Source of the DNA: CANKJK01 sp040081715 | GTDB lineage: Bacteria > Acidobacteriota > Vicinamibacteria > Vicinamibacterales > UBA2999 | Length of the DNA stretch: 64,000 nucleotides | NCBI GenBank assembly: GCA_040081715.1 | Contig: JBEBFY010000005.1 | Span: 124,001 to 188,000, forward strand | Direction of reading: 5' to 3' | In this document: positions 1 to 9,570 of the stretch, one piece after another | Position numbering within the stretch: the stretch's first letter is position 1 | Layout of the letters: each line of letters starts with the position of its first letter | Made by a program: the position numbers and the translations under genes | The notes under the pieces: model-generated | Database searches by the model: none | The model's input: the letters and a program-made list of their open reading frames with translations, nothing else | Told to the model about the DNA's origin: nothing

Positions 1-1698
1 CCTGGTGCGCACCGTCCGGTCGAACTCCGGAATATTGAGCCGGATGACGCCCGAGTTGGTGCCCAGCCACAGGCGCGCGTAGGCGTCACGGTGAATCCAC
101 TGCACCATCAGCCCGTCCAGGCCGCTATCGCGGCCAGGTGTGACCCAGCGGTCTCCATCAAGCCGGCTCACGCCATTCAGCGACCCGGCCCACATCGTGC
201 CGGTCGCATCTTCCACGATCGCGGTGATACGCCCCGCCGCGAGCCCATCCGCTGTGGAGTAGACGTGGAACGCGCCGCCGTCGTAGCGGGCCACCGAACC
301 GTTCCAGAATCCGATCCAGACCCGGCCCCGGTGGTCCGTGTACACGACGCTGGACCGCTGCTCCTCCAGACCCGGCACGACCGGGTGGCTGATCACGCCG
401 TCCTTCAGGCGGTGCAGCGACTGGAAATCGCTCACCCAGAGGCTTCCCTCCGTATCGGTGGCTATCGCCGCCACCTGGTTGAAGACCTGTTCTCCCGGGG
501 GAGACATCCTCACAAAGCGTGCGCCGCGCCTGACGGCGATGCCCTGATCGCCGGCCACCCACAGGGTGCCGCGGTTGTCGAGGTGCAGGGCGGTGATGCG
601 TCGCCCTGGAAGCCCGTCCTGTTCCGAGTACGCCGTCACGCTGTCACCGGAGATGCGGAGCAGGCCCTGCATCGTGCCTGCCCAGACACCATCGGGCGCC
701 GCGATCGTGGTCAGCACCTGCTGTGACACGTCGCGCCGGAGCATGGGGGCGCCGGGCTCGCGCAAACGGAACGCGTCGAGGCCCCGTGATGTGCCGACCC
801 AGACCGCACCGGCACCGTCTTCGTACAGGGCGGTGACCTGGTTGCCGGTCAGCCCTTCGAGGGTGGTGAACCGAGCCGGCGCCGAGGCGTTCGGCCTGAC
901 GACGACCAACGCGTCACGCACCCATGCCCACAAGTCTCCGCGGCTGTCCTTGAACGCCTGGGGCGTAATCGTGGGGTTCAGCGTCGGGGCTGCGATGTCG
1001 ATCCGGTGGCGGTGCACAGCCCAGGCCAGCCCGTCACCGAAGATGCGGGCAGGGGCGGTCCCCGCGCCGGCGCGCGCGAACGTCGCGGAGCCCGTGGCTC
1101 GGTGGTAGATGCCGGCCTGAGTGACCACCCACACGGTGCCCTGCTCATCCTCTCGGACAAAGTGAATGGCCCGGGGCAGGATGCCCTGGTCAGCGCCGGC
1201 GGGCTCCCATCGGCCGTTCTGAAAACGGGCGAGGCCACCGTAGCCGACGGCCCATACGGCGCCGTCAGACCCGACGATCAGGGTGCGGATGGCGCCTGTG
1301 GGGACGCCGTCGCTGCTCGTAAAATGGCGGATGGTCCCGTTGGTGTAGCGGCTGATGCCGCCGAAGTTGCCGTAGCCGATCCACAGGGTCCCGTCGGGGG
1401 CCGTGGCGAGGGCCGTCACCGACCGCTCAGGTAGCGTGGGCCGTCCGAGCGCATCCCAGCGGGTGAAGCGCACGCCGTCGAAGCGCACCGGCCCGCCCAG
1501 CATCCCCAGCCAGATGAACCCGTCGCCGTCCTGCGTGATGGCGTACACGCTGGGCGGGTGCAGCGGGTCGCTGAACTCGGTCCACGAGGTGTGCGTGTAG
1601 CCAGAGGCGCCAGGGGGCTGCGCCGACGCGGCTTGTCCGGCAGTCAGGCCAAGCACCAGCATCACCACCAGCACGGGAATACGGCCGTGAATCGTCAT
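1..1698 (-). CDS. Two-component-regulator propeller (Reg_prop) sensor protein, C-terminus cut by window edge
   Basis: The frame is open from an ATG at 1698 to base 1 (566 codons, no stop), so the gene continues outside the window. It begins with a signal peptide (hydrophobic VLVVMLVLGLTAG, cleavage near ASAQ) followed by repeated propeller blades of the type DGxxWxG: GDGFIWLGM, PDGTLWIGY, SDGAVWAVG, EQGTVWVVT, GAGAVWVGT, NRGTLWVAG, TEGSLWVSD, HRGRVWIGF, ATGTMWAGS. This pattern is typical of the periplasmic ligand-sensing half of hybrid two-component sensors or of Reg_prop-GGDEF/HTH proteins. A Y_Y_Y domain, membrane helix and output domain would be expected beyond base 1 but are not visible. 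It is divergent from the PQQ dehydrogenase gene, so it may sense a substrate of that locus; this is inference. Confidence 0.85.
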   Translation of the reverse strand, partial: MTIHGRIPVLVVMLVLGLTAGQAASAQPPGASGYTHTSWTEFSDPLHPPSVYAITQDGDGFIWLGMLGGPVRFDGVRFTRWDALGRPTLPERSVTALATAPDGTLWIGYGNFGGISRYTNGTIRHFTSSDGVPTGAIRTLIVGSDGAVWAVGYGGLARFQNGRWEPAGADQGILPRAIHFVREDEQGTVWVVTQAGIYHRATGSATFARAGAGTAPARIFGDGLAWAVHRHRIDIAAPTLNPTITPQAFKDSRGDLWAWVRDALVVVRPNASAPARFTTLEGLTGNQVTALYEDGAGAVWVGTSRGLDAFRLREPGAPMLRRDVSQQVLTTIAAPDGVWAGTMQGLLRISGDSVTAYSEQDGLPGRRITALHLDNRGTLWVAGDQGIAVRRGARFVRMSPPGEQVFNQVAAIATDTEGSLWVSDFQSLHRLKDGVISHPVVPGLEEQRSSVVYTDHRGRVWIGFWNGSVARYDGGAFHVYSTADGLAAGRITAIVEDATGTMWAGSLNGVSRLDGDRWVTPGRDSGLDGLMVQWIHRDAYARLWLGTNSGVIRLNIPEFDRTVRTR

Positions 1699-1873
1699 GA
1701 ACGTTGCAGGGTATCGGCATCCTAGCGCATCCCCGCGCCTCCGCAATGACCCGTCCGTACCCTGTTCAGGCGATTGAGCGGATTCGGTCTGAGCCGTACC
1801 ATTCCCGCGGCCTTTGAATGCCGGATATTCCGCCACGACGCGGGCCTTGTTGCTGGATCTGGGGGGCAGGTTG

Positions 1874-3859
1874 TTGAGAACGACTGGGGCTGGCGCCCTG
1901 CTGATTGCGGTGCTCGGCCTCGTGGCCGGGCCCGGCCCGGGCGTTGAGGCCCAGGGGCCCCGGCGGCAGCCGTCCTCGCAGTGGATCGAGTACGCAGGCG
2001 ATGCGGGCGGCATGAAGTACTCGCCGCTGGCGCAGATCACGAAGGACAACGTCAAGGAGTTGCAGGTGGCCTGGCGCTGGGCGTCGGCAGATCGCGACGT
2101 CCAGAAGTCCAATGTGCTCAACCGGGCGTCCCGGTATGAGGACACGCCGCTGATGGTGAACGGCACCTTGTACACCGGTACGCCCCTCGGCATGGTGGCG
2201 GCACTCGACGCGGGGACCGGTACGCAGAAGTGGGTCTACGACCCGGAGAGCTACAAGGCCGGCAAGCCGCACAGCGTCGGCTTCGTGGTGCGGGGGCTCT
2301 CGTACTGGACCGACGGCAAGGCCGAACGGATCATCCACAGCACCAACGACGCGTACCTGATCTCGATCGACGCGAAGACCGGCAAGCCCGACCCTGTGTT
2401 TGGCACCGGGGGCAAGGTGGACCTTGCGACGGGTTTCCGCAATGCCACGCGCGCCAGGAACTTCACCGGCCGGCGCGCGCTCGTCGCTGGCGACGTGCTG
2501 ATTGTCGGGAACGCGATCCAGGACGCGACGGCGGGCAAGGAGGATCTGTCTCCGCCGGGACACGTGAAGGCCTATGACGTCCGCACAGGGAAGGAACTGT
2601 GGACGTTCCACACGATCCCCATGCCGGGCGAGGTCGGGTACGAGACCTGGCTCGAGGGTTCCGCCGAGCGCACGGGCAACGCCAACGCGTGGGCCGGCAT
2701 GGTCTACGACGCCGAACTGGGCTATGCCTACATCGCCACATCCGCTCCCGGGAGCGACTATTACGGCGCCCTGCGCCCAGGGAACAATCTCTTCTCGGAC
2801 AGCCTGATCTGCGTCGAGGCCAAGACCGGCAAGCGCGTGTGGCACTTCCAGGGCATCCACCACGACCTCTGGGACTACGACATCACCATGCACCCGAATC
2901 TGGTGGAAATGACCGTCAGAGGCCGCAAGGTCAAGGCCGTGGTGGGCATCAGCAAGAACGGCATGGTCTTCGTGCTGGACCGCAAGACCGGCCAGCCGAT
3001 CTGGCCGATCGTCGAGACGGCCGTGCCGCAGGCGAATTCGCCGAATCGTGAGCGCACCTCGCCCACGCAGCCGATACCGAGCAAGCCCGCAGCGCCCGAG
3101 ACACAGGGTGCGTTGCCCGAGAACCTCATGGACTTCACGCCCGAGCTGAAGAAGCGGGCGCTGGAGCAGTTGCAGGCATTTGAAGCCGGCCCCATCTACA
3201 CGCCGCCGTCGGTGAAGGGCACGCTGAAGGTGCCAGGTTCGCTGGGCGGCCCCAACTGGGGCGGTTCCGCGTTCGACCCCGAGACGGGGATGCTCTACGT
3301 GCCCACGCGGATGACGATGGATATCCTCAAGGCGCGCTTCACGGACCAGACGCCGGGCTCGGCTCCGAACAATCCCGAGCAGCCGGGGAAGATGTACGTG
3401 GACAGTCTCCCCATCATCAAGGCGCCGTACTCACGCGTCACGGCCATCGACCTGAATACCGGCGACCGCGCGTGGATGACGCCGCTCGGCAACGGTCCAC
3501 GCAACCATCCGCTCTTGAAGGACCTGAAGCTGCCGCCGCTCGGGGATTCGGTGCTCGGTGGCGCGCCGCTCGTGACCAAGTCGCTGCTCTTTGTCGGTGT
3601 GACCTACACGTTCGTGACCGGCCAGCCGCAGCCGCCGCCGTGGGAGAAGTGGAACGACCCCGGCTTCCAGAGCAAGCTGGTCTATGTGTTCGACAAGAAG
3701 ACCGGGGCGATTGTGCATGTGCTGGAGGGCAACAGTCGTTCGACCGCGGCCCCCATGACGTACCTGCACAAGGGGAAGCAGTACCTCGTCGTTGCCAATG
3801 GAAACGGGGAAGACTCGGAGCTCGTGGCCTACACGCTCAACGGAGCGCTGGCCAACTGA
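1874..3859 (+). CDS. Secreted PQQ-dependent dehydrogenase (quinoprotein, 8-bladed propeller)
   Basis: A 661-residue secreted quinoprotein of the membrane-type glucose/alcohol dehydrogenase family. It has a signal peptide (GALLIAVLGLVAG, cleavage near VEAQG), the N-terminal family pattern WIEYAGDAGGMKYSPL followed by LQVAWRW, several AxDxxTGxxxW tryptophan-docking blades, and a C-terminal GGPNWGGSAFDPETG segment like the second bacterial quinoprotein signature. Such enzymes oxidise alcohols or sugars in the periplasm and pass electrons to quinone or cytochrome c. TTG at 1874 follows a G-rich stretch at 1860-1870 and gives a compact signal peptide; a longer TTG start at 1814 in the same frame is possible. 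No cytochrome domain is fused, but cytochrome c proteins lie downstream. The substrate cannot be told from sequence. Confidence 0.85.
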   Translation: MRTTGAGALLIAVLGLVAGPGPGVEAQGPRRQPSSQWIEYAGDAGGMKYSPLAQITKDNVKELQVAWRWASADRDVQKSNVLNRASRYEDTPLMVNGTLYTGTPLGMVAALDAGTGTQKWVYDPESYKAGKPHSVGFVVRGLSYWTDGKAERIIHSTNDAYLISIDAKTGKPDPVFGTGGKVDLATGFRNATRARNFTGRRALVAGDVLIVGNAIQDATAGKEDLSPPGHVKAYDVRTGKELWTFHTIPMPGEVGYETWLEGSAERTGNANAWAGMVYDAELGYAYIATSAPGSDYYGALRPGNNLFSDSLICVEAKTGKRVWHFQGIHHDLWDYDITMHPNLVEMTVRGRKVKAVVGISKNGMVFVLDRKTGQPIWPIVETAVPQANSPNRERTSPTQPIPSKPAAPETQGALPENLMDFTPELKKRALEQLQAFEAGPIYTPPSVKGTLKVPGSLGGPNWGGSAFDPETGMLYVPTRMTMDILKARFTDQTPGSAPNNPEQPGKMYVDSLPIIKAPYSRVTAIDLNTGDRAWMTPLGNGPRNHPLLKDLKLPPLGDSVLGGAPLVTKSLLFVGVTYTFVTGQPQPPPWEKWNDPGFQSKLVYVFDKKTGAIVHVLEGNSRSTAAPMTYLHKGKQYLVVANGNGEDSELVAYTLNGALAN

Positions 3860-3892
3860 ACGTGGTCTCGTTGTAACTCTAGGAGGGTAGTA

Positions 3893-6800
3893 GTGCGTAA
3901 CAGACTAATCGGTCTCGCGGTCGCCGCGGTGTGTGCGTTGATGAGCCCCATGGGGGCGTTTGCCCAGTCCGCCACCTCGGCCGCAATCGCCGGAGTGGCG
4001 AAGGACACCACGGGCGCGGTGCTGCCCGGCGTGACGGTGGAGGCGGCCAGCCCGGCGCTCATCGAGAAAGTGCGGTCGGTCATCACCGACGACAGCGGGA
4101 ACTACAAGATCCTCGACCTGCGGCCCGGCACCTATTCGGTCACCTTCACCCTGCCTGGCTTCGGCACCTACAAGCGCGACGCGCTGGAACTGACGACGGG
4201 CGTGACGGTGAACGTCAATGCGGAGATGAAGGTCGGCTCCCTGGAGGAGACAGTCACGGTGACCGGCGCCACGCCGGTGGTCGACATTCAGAACGTCCGC
4301 AGCCAGACGGTGCTCTCGCAGACGACGCTTGACGCGATCCCTTCTGCAAAGACGGCGGCGGCCTTCGCCGGACTGACGCTCGGTGCGAGCATGCAGGCGG
4401 CCAACGCGCAGGACGTCGGTGGGAACAAGGGCGACGCCGTGTCGGCCATCTCCATCCACGGCGGCCGGTCCAACGACAGCCTGTTCAAGATCGACGGCAT
4501 GCGATTCGGCAACAACTCGGGCGACGGTGGTGGCGTGAACAAGATCTACTTCACCAACGTGGCGGCCATCCAGGAAACCACGCTCGAAACGGCCGGCATG
4601 TCGGCCGAAGCGGACACGGGTGGCGTGCAGGTGAACTACGTGCCGAAGGAAGGTGGCAACGCCTTCAAATACTACCTGGCCGGCAACTTCGCGAACAACG
4701 CGATGCAGAGTACCAATCTGAGCGCTGAACACAAGGCGCGTGGTCTCACAACGGCGTCGTCTATCGACAAGATCTACGACATCGGCGGCGGTGTGGGCGG
4801 CCCGATCAAGAAGGACAAGATCTGGTTCTACACGGCCCACCGTACGTGGGGGACGCAGGAGTTCCAGCCCGGGGCTTTCTTCAACAAGTCCGCCAATCCG
4901 CTGTTCTACGACGCCGATACCAGCAAGCCGGCCTACACGGACACCTACATCCGCGACCACAGCGTGCGGATCACTTGGCAGCTCTCGCAGAAGAACAAGA
5001 TCGCATGGTATGAGAGCACGCAGAAGAACTGCTTCTGCTACCTCGGTGTGAGCAGCGCCGCGTCGCCGGAAGCGGTCACGACCCTGCACTTCGACCCCCT
5101 GTACCTGAGCCAGGTGACCTGGAGCAACCCGGCCAGCAACAGGCTGTTGCTGGATGCTGGCGTGTCCTACTCGTTCAACGCCAAGAAGTCACCCATTCCC
5201 GGTGAAGAGGGTGGGCTGGTGAAGGCCGACGCCATCTCCATCACCGACCAGGGCCTCGGTATCACCTACGGCGCCTTCGCGACGACGGGGTCCACGGCGT
5301 ACAACCTGACCAAGCGCGGCCAGGAAGGCAACCAGATGAACGGCCGCGTGTCGATGTCCTACGTGACAGGCTCGCACGCCTTCAAGGGCGGCCTCATGTT
5401 CTACCGCGGCTGGGACCACCAGGACCGCACCGTGAATCAGCTGCTGAGCTACACGTTCCGCAACCGTGTGCCCATCAGCCTCACGCAGTGGGCGATGCCC
5501 GTGCTGACCGACAACCTGATGCTGGGCCTGGGCTACTACGCGCAGGACCAGTGGACGATGGGGCGGTTGACGGTCACCGGCGGCGTCCGGCTCGATACCT
5601 TCAACGGCAACGCACCGGCCGTCACCCTGGAGGCCTCGCGCTTCCTGCCGGCGCGCTCGTTCCCCGCGGTGACTGACGCACCGAAGTGGAAGGACGTGTC
5701 GCCGCGCGTGGGCGTGGCCTACGACGTATTCGGGAATGGCAGAACGGCCGTGAAAGGGTCGATTGGCCGCTACGTGCAGGCCATGGGGGTGGGCATCACG
5801 GAGCAGATGAACCCCCAGTTGTCCGTGGCGCTGAATTCCACGCGGACCTGGTCCGACACCAACGGCAACCTCGTGCCCGACTGCGACCTGACGCCGACGT
5901 CAGGCGCCAACGGTGAGTGTGGCGCGCTGGCCGACAGGCTCTTCGGCACGGTGCAGGCGCAGCGCACGTTCGCTGCCGACGTAGTAAACGGCAACCAGAT
6001 CCGGTCTTACAACATGCAGGCGTCTGTGTCGGTGCAGCAGGAGTTGCGTCCAGGCATGGCGCTGAACGTGGGCTACTTCCGCACCTCGTTCGGTAACTTC
6101 TCGATCACGGATAACACGCTGGTGACTCCGGCCAACTACGACAGCTTCTGCGTGACGGCACCGACCGACGCGCGGCTTCCAGGCGGCGGCGGAAATCAGC
6201 TGTGCGGCCTGCAGGACGTGAACCCGACCCGGTTCGGCCAGCGCAATAACGTCGTGACCCAGTCGAGCAAGTTTGGCGACTACAAGGTGTACTTCAACGG
6301 CGTGGATGCCGCGGTGAACGCCCGCTTCGGCAAGGGTGGCGTGTTCAACGGTGGCGTGTCGTTCGGGCAGAACGTCACAGATGCCTGCGGCATCACGATC
6401 GACGCGCCGGGGCTCCTTCCCGGCAACACGACCGCCCCTGGCTTCGCGCTGCTCGACGGCCGCGAGGGCTTCTGCAAGAACGTGCAGCCGTGGTTGAAGG
6501 GTGGCACGCAGCTCAAGTTCAACGCCATCTACCCGCTGCCGTTCGGCTTCCAGGCTGCGGCGACGGTGCAGAACCTGCCGGGCATCCCGGTGTCGGCGAA
6601 CAACACCTTCACCAACGCGCAGGTGCTCCCGTCGCTGGGCCGGAACCTCTCGGCCGGGGCCGCGGGCACCGTGGTGGTGCCGATCCTGACGCCGAACACC
6701 CTGTTTGAGGACCGCCTCAATCAGGTGGACGTGCGATTCAGCCGGCGTATCAACGTGGGCCGCGCCAAGATTCAGGCGCAGTTCGACGTCTACAACATCT

Positions 6801-6913
6801 TCAACGCCGGGACGATTCTGAGCGTGAACGGCACGTTCGGCGCGGCGTGGCTCCGGCCAACGTCGATCCTCGGACCGCGTGTCATGAAGTTCGGCACGGT
6901 GATCGATTTCTAG
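3893..6913 (+). CDS. TonB-dependent receptor with N-terminal carboxypeptidase-regulatory-like domain
   Basis: A 1006-residue outer-membrane transporter. GTG at 3893 is preceded by a good ribosome site (AGGAGGG, 3881-3887). It has a signal peptide to GAFAQ, a CarboxypepD_reg-like beta-sandwich at about residues 28-110 (GVAKDTTGAVLPGVTVEA, then DDSGNYKILDLRPGTYSV), a plug domain (about 115-250) and a large barrel ending in the outer-membrane-protein signal TVIDF with terminal Phe. This OAR/SusC-like architecture is abundant in Acidobacteriota and is used for TonB-driven uptake of large or scarce substrates. It lies 33 nt after the PQQ dehydrogenase and probably in the same transcription unit, suggesting uptake of the substrate or product of the periplasmic oxidation. 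Substrate unknown. Confidence 0.92.
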   Translation: MRNRLIGLAVAAVCALMSPMGAFAQSATSAAIAGVAKDTTGAVLPGVTVEAASPALIEKVRSVITDDSGNYKILDLRPGTYSVTFTLPGFGTYKRDALELTTGVTVNVNAEMKVGSLEETVTVTGATPVVDIQNVRSQTVLSQTTLDAIPSAKTAAAFAGLTLGASMQAANAQDVGGNKGDAVSAISIHGGRSNDSLFKIDGMRFGNNSGDGGGVNKIYFTNVAAIQETTLETAGMSAEADTGGVQVNYVPKEGGNAFKYYLAGNFANNAMQSTNLSAEHKARGLTTASSIDKIYDIGGGVGGPIKKDKIWFYTAHRTWGTQEFQPGAFFNKSANPLFYDADTSKPAYTDTYIRDHSVRITWQLSQKNKIAWYESTQKNCFCYLGVSSAASPEAVTTLHFDPLYLSQVTWSNPASNRLLLDAGVSYSFNAKKSPIPGEEGGLVKADAISITDQGLGITYGAFATTGSTAYNLTKRGQEGNQMNGRVSMSYVTGSHAFKGGLMFYRGWDHQDRTVNQLLSYTFRNRVPISLTQWAMPVLTDNLMLGLGYYAQDQWTMGRLTVTGGVRLDTFNGNAPAVTLEASRFLPARSFPAVTDAPKWKDVSPRVGVAYDVFGNGRTAVKGSIGRYVQAMGVGITEQMNPQLSVALNSTRTWSDTNGNLVPDCDLTPTSGANGECGALADRLFGTVQAQRTFAADVVNGNQIRSYNMQASVSVQQELRPGMALNVGYFRTSFGNFSITDNTLVTPANYDSFCVTAPTDARLPGGGGNQLCGLQDVNPTRFGQRNNVVTQSSKFGDYKVYFNGVDAAVNARFGKGGVFNGGVSFGQNVTDACGITIDAPGLLPGNTTAPGFALLDGREGFCKNVQPWLKGGTQLKFNAIYPLPFGFQAAATVQNLPGIPVSANNTFTNAQVLPSLGRNLSAGAAGTVVVPILTPNTLFEDRLNQVDVRFSRRINVGRAKIQAQFDVYNIFNAGTILSVNGTFGAAWLRPTSILGPRVMKFGTVIDF

Positions 6914-7020
6914 TTCCGGTAGTCTGTGGGAGGAGCGGGGTCCGGCCGGGCTTCGCTCCTCCGCCTCAGGCAGGCTATGCAGATGGGCGTTCATTTAAAG
7001 CGATACAGGTAGGACATCCC

Positions 7021-8532
7021 ATGCGAGCGAGACACCACGGGCGGGCGATGTTGCTGCTGGCGGGGCTGGCAGCGGCCACACTGCAGGGACGGGTTCTAAG
7101 CGCGGCCGGACTCACGCTTGTGGAGGCCGTGCGCACGGGCGAAGCGGTGGCCATCAAGACGGCGCTGTCGACGACGCGGGACGTGAACGCGGGGGGCGTG
7201 GACGGCACGACGGCCCTGCACTGGGCGGCCAGGCGGGGTGACGCCGAGACCGTCAAGGCGCTCCTGCTGCGCGGAGCCAAGGTGGACGCCGCGAACCGCT
7301 ACGGCGTGACCGCGCTTCGGGCGGCGGCCGAGAATGGAAGCCTTCCCGTCGTGGAGGCGCTGCTGAAGGCGGGGGCGGACGCCAACGCCATCCGGAAGGA
7401 AAGCGGCGACACTTCTTTGATGATTGCCGCACGGGCCGGTCATGCCCCCGTGGTGCGTGCCTTGATCGCCAAGGGCGCCAAAGTTGATACCACTGAGCCG
7501 CTGCGGAAACAGACGGCGCTGATGTGGGCGGCCGCCGAACACCATCCCGAGGCCGTGAAGGTGCTCATCGAGGCGGGTGCGAACACGAAGGCGCTCTCCA
7601 CGAAGAAGATTTCCCCACTGATGTTCGCGATTCGCGCGGGCGACATCGAGTCGACGCGGATCCTGCTCGACACCGGACTTGACGTAAAGGAACCGGCCGC
7701 CGACGGCACGCACATGCTGGCGCTGGCCATGATCAACGCGCACTACGAACTGGCGAAGTTTCTGCTGGAGCGCGGCGCGGATGCCAACGGCGATGACCCG
7801 AACGGCAAGCCGCTGCATATTCTGGCCTTCATGCACCGCGCCGACAATCGCGCCCTCTCCACCGTGCTGCCGAGGCAGATTCCGCTGACCGGTGTCGAGA
7901 CATTCGCGCTGATGGATGAGCTGCTGAAGCGCGGGGCCGACATCAACGCCCGCTACACGGGGTACGGCGCCCCCCGGCGCATCGCACTCGGCGGCTACCG
8001 GATGGGGCTGGCCGGTGCCACGCCGTTCTTCATCGCCGCCATGACGGTCAACCCGCCGCTCATGAAGTTCCTGAAAGCGAAGGGCGCCGACACGAACATC
8101 CCGTTACTATCCGGGATTACGCCTCTGTTGGCGGCGTCTGGTATCGGGTTCTGGGAAGGGGAATGTCCTGGCACCAACGCCGAGGCCATGGAGTCGGTGC
8201 AGTACCTCGTCGGGATCGGCCAGGATCCGAAGGCCGTCATTGGGGGCGGGTCCAAGCCGGACGCGCAGTGGGAGGGATCCACGGCCATGCACGGCGCGGC
8301 CAACCGCGGCGCCCCGGAACTGGTGGACTGGCTGGCAGCCAAGGGTGTGCCGCTCGATACCACGAGCCAGCGCGGCCTTCGGCCCTATCACCACGCCGCC
8401 GGGCTGGACGGCTTCCTGTTCCACGCCTCGCCGGAGAGCGTGCAGCGGTTGATGGCGCTGGCCAAGGCGCGTGGCGAAACCATCGACCTGTCCGAGCCAC
8501 TGGCCTCGAAGCGGCCCGGCAGCTTGCAGTAG
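7021..8532 (+). CDS. Secreted ankyrin-repeat protein
   Basis: A 503-residue protein with a signal peptide (AMLLLAGLAAATLQG). ATG 7021 has an upstream AGGTAGG; the frame is open further upstream, but that extension overlaps the receptor gene. Ankyrin repeats run from about residue 35 to 300 with the pattern DGTTALHWAARRGD, GVTALRAAAENG, GDTSLMIAARAGH, QTALMWAAAEHH, ISPLMFAIRAGD, each followed by a ALLxxGAxVxA-type turn. More degenerate repeats follow to about 480, separated by insertions. It is a periplasmic or surface scaffold with no catalytic motif. Ankyrin proteins of this kind accompany PQQ and cytochrome c genes in related genomes, but their role there is unknown to me. Confidence 0.88.
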   Translation: MRARHHGRAMLLLAGLAAATLQGRVLSAAGLTLVEAVRTGEAVAIKTALSTTRDVNAGGVDGTTALHWAARRGDAETVKALLLRGAKVDAANRYGVTALRAAAENGSLPVVEALLKAGADANAIRKESGDTSLMIAARAGHAPVVRALIAKGAKVDTTEPLRKQTALMWAAAEHHPEAVKVLIEAGANTKALSTKKISPLMFAIRAGDIESTRILLDTGLDVKEPAADGTHMLALAMINAHYELAKFLLERGADANGDDPNGKPLHILAFMHRADNRALSTVLPRQIPLTGVETFALMDELLKRGADINARYTGYGAPRRIALGGYRMGLAGATPFFIAAMTVNPPLMKFLKAKGADTNIPLLSGITPLLAASGIGFWEGECPGTNAEAMESVQYLVGIGQDPKAVIGGGSKPDAQWEGSTAMHGAANRGAPELVDWLAAKGVPLDTTSQRGLRPYHHAAGLDGFLFHASPESVQRLMALAKARGETIDLSEPLASKRPGSLQ

Positions 8533-8535
8533 ACT
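8530..8535 (+). promoter_or_regulatory. Candidate -10 element for leaderless VOC gene
   Basis: The hexamer TAGACT ends 9 nt before the ATG at 8545, and no ribosome-binding site lies between. This is the spacing expected if transcription begins at or next to the start codon. No convincing -35 element is seen. Confidence 0.3.
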
Positions 8536-8544
8536 TCCGGCCGG

Positions 8545-9570
8545 ATGGTCAGGCCGGTGTTCGTGCAGGGACTCGCAGCCCTTCGAGGATTCGGGACAGC
8601 CGCGGTCGTCGCGCTGACATGGGCGGGATTGGCGTCGGCCGGCCTGGCACAGGATGCGCCTGCGGCGCGTGAGGTGCCCGCCTTTCACCACCTGCACCTG
8701 AACGCCTCGGCCCCGGACGCATCCATTCGCTTCTACGAACGGCAGTTTCCCACGACCGTGCGGGTCGAACCGGTCGCTGGCTTTCCGGCGGCCCGGACGG
8801 GCCGCGTGCTGCTGCTGTTCAGCAAAACGCGCCGGTCAACCTCCCCCCAGCCCCAGAGCGCCTACTGGCACTTTGGGTGGCACGTGCCCAGCGCCAAGGT
8901 GTACTGGGAGCGGTACCGATCGACCGGGGCTCCGCTCACGCCGCTCCATACCGATGACGGCGGCACGGTCACGTTCAGCAACGAGTGGCTGCCCGGCACG
9001 TTGACCAGGGCCGCCGCCGAGGCGGCGCGAGCCAGGGGCACACGGGCGCAGGCGGGCGGCTACGGGTATCTCACGGGCCCGGACGGCGAGTGGATCGAGT
9101 TTGCGGGGGACCTTCCCGCCGAACGCTTCAACCACGTTCACATGTTTCAAGAGGACGTCTTCTGCGCAGAGCTGTGGTACGCACGGAACCTGCATGCCCC
9201 CGTGAGCGCGACGGCCCTACGATCCACGAACCGGAAGACCGACCCGGCCGACTGTCAGGTGCCCAAGGCTGAACCGTCGTGGCTGTCTCTCGTGCCGGAG
9301 GGCACCGTCCGTGTGCCCCAGGGCGGCGTGGCCTTTGGCGACGTGGAGATGAACTGGTATCAGCGGCAGGGTGCGGGTCCACTGGTGCCCTCGAGCGGGG
9401 GCGTCATGGACCACGTCGGCCTCCAGATTCACGGCCTGGACGCGTGGCTGGCCCGGTTGCGGGAGAATGGTGTCCGCATTCTGAAGCGTCCGTATCGTTT
9501 CGGAGGCGGCCGCGCGGCGCTCATTGAGGGGCCGAGCCGCGAGGTCATCGAGTTGATCGAGGTGCCGTGA
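8545..9570 (+). CDS. Exported two-module VOC (glyoxalase/dioxygenase-fold) protein
   Basis: A 341-residue protein with a signal peptide (VVALTWAGLASAGLAQ). It carries two vicinal-oxygen-chelate modules: the first from FHHLHLNASAPDASIRFYER to WIEFAGD (about residues 47-190), the second from RFNHVHMFQ to VIELIEVP (about 193-340). Both keep the His near the first strand and a Glu near the last (WIEF, VIELIE), the positions that normally bind the metal in VOC enzymes. Two tandem modules resemble extradiol dioxygenases and related lyases, but I cannot assign a reaction. Its stop overlaps the ATG of the next gene (TGATG), implying translational coupling to the cytochrome c-DUF1080 gene. Confidence 0.8.
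   Translation: MVRPVFVQGLAALRGFGTAAVVALTWAGLASAGLAQDAPAAREVPAFHHLHLNASAPDASIRFYERQFPTTVRVEPVAGFPAARTGRVLLLFSKTRRSTSPQPQSAYWHFGWHVPSAKVYWERYRSTGAPLTPLHTDDGGTVTFSNEWLPGTLTRAAAEAARARGTRAQAGGYGYLTGPDGEWIEFAGDLPAERFNHVHMFQEDVFCAELWYARNLHAPVSATALRSTNRKTDPADCQVPKAEPSWLSLVPEGTVRVPQGGVAFGDVEMNWYQRQGAGPLVPSSGGVMDHVGLQIHGLDAWLARLRENGVRILKRPYRFGGGRAALIEGPSREVIELIEVP

Noticed and set aside
3905..5089. 394-codon minus-strand frame inside the TonB receptor gene
   Set aside because: Low-complexity shadow of the receptor coding strand with no motif or start signal.
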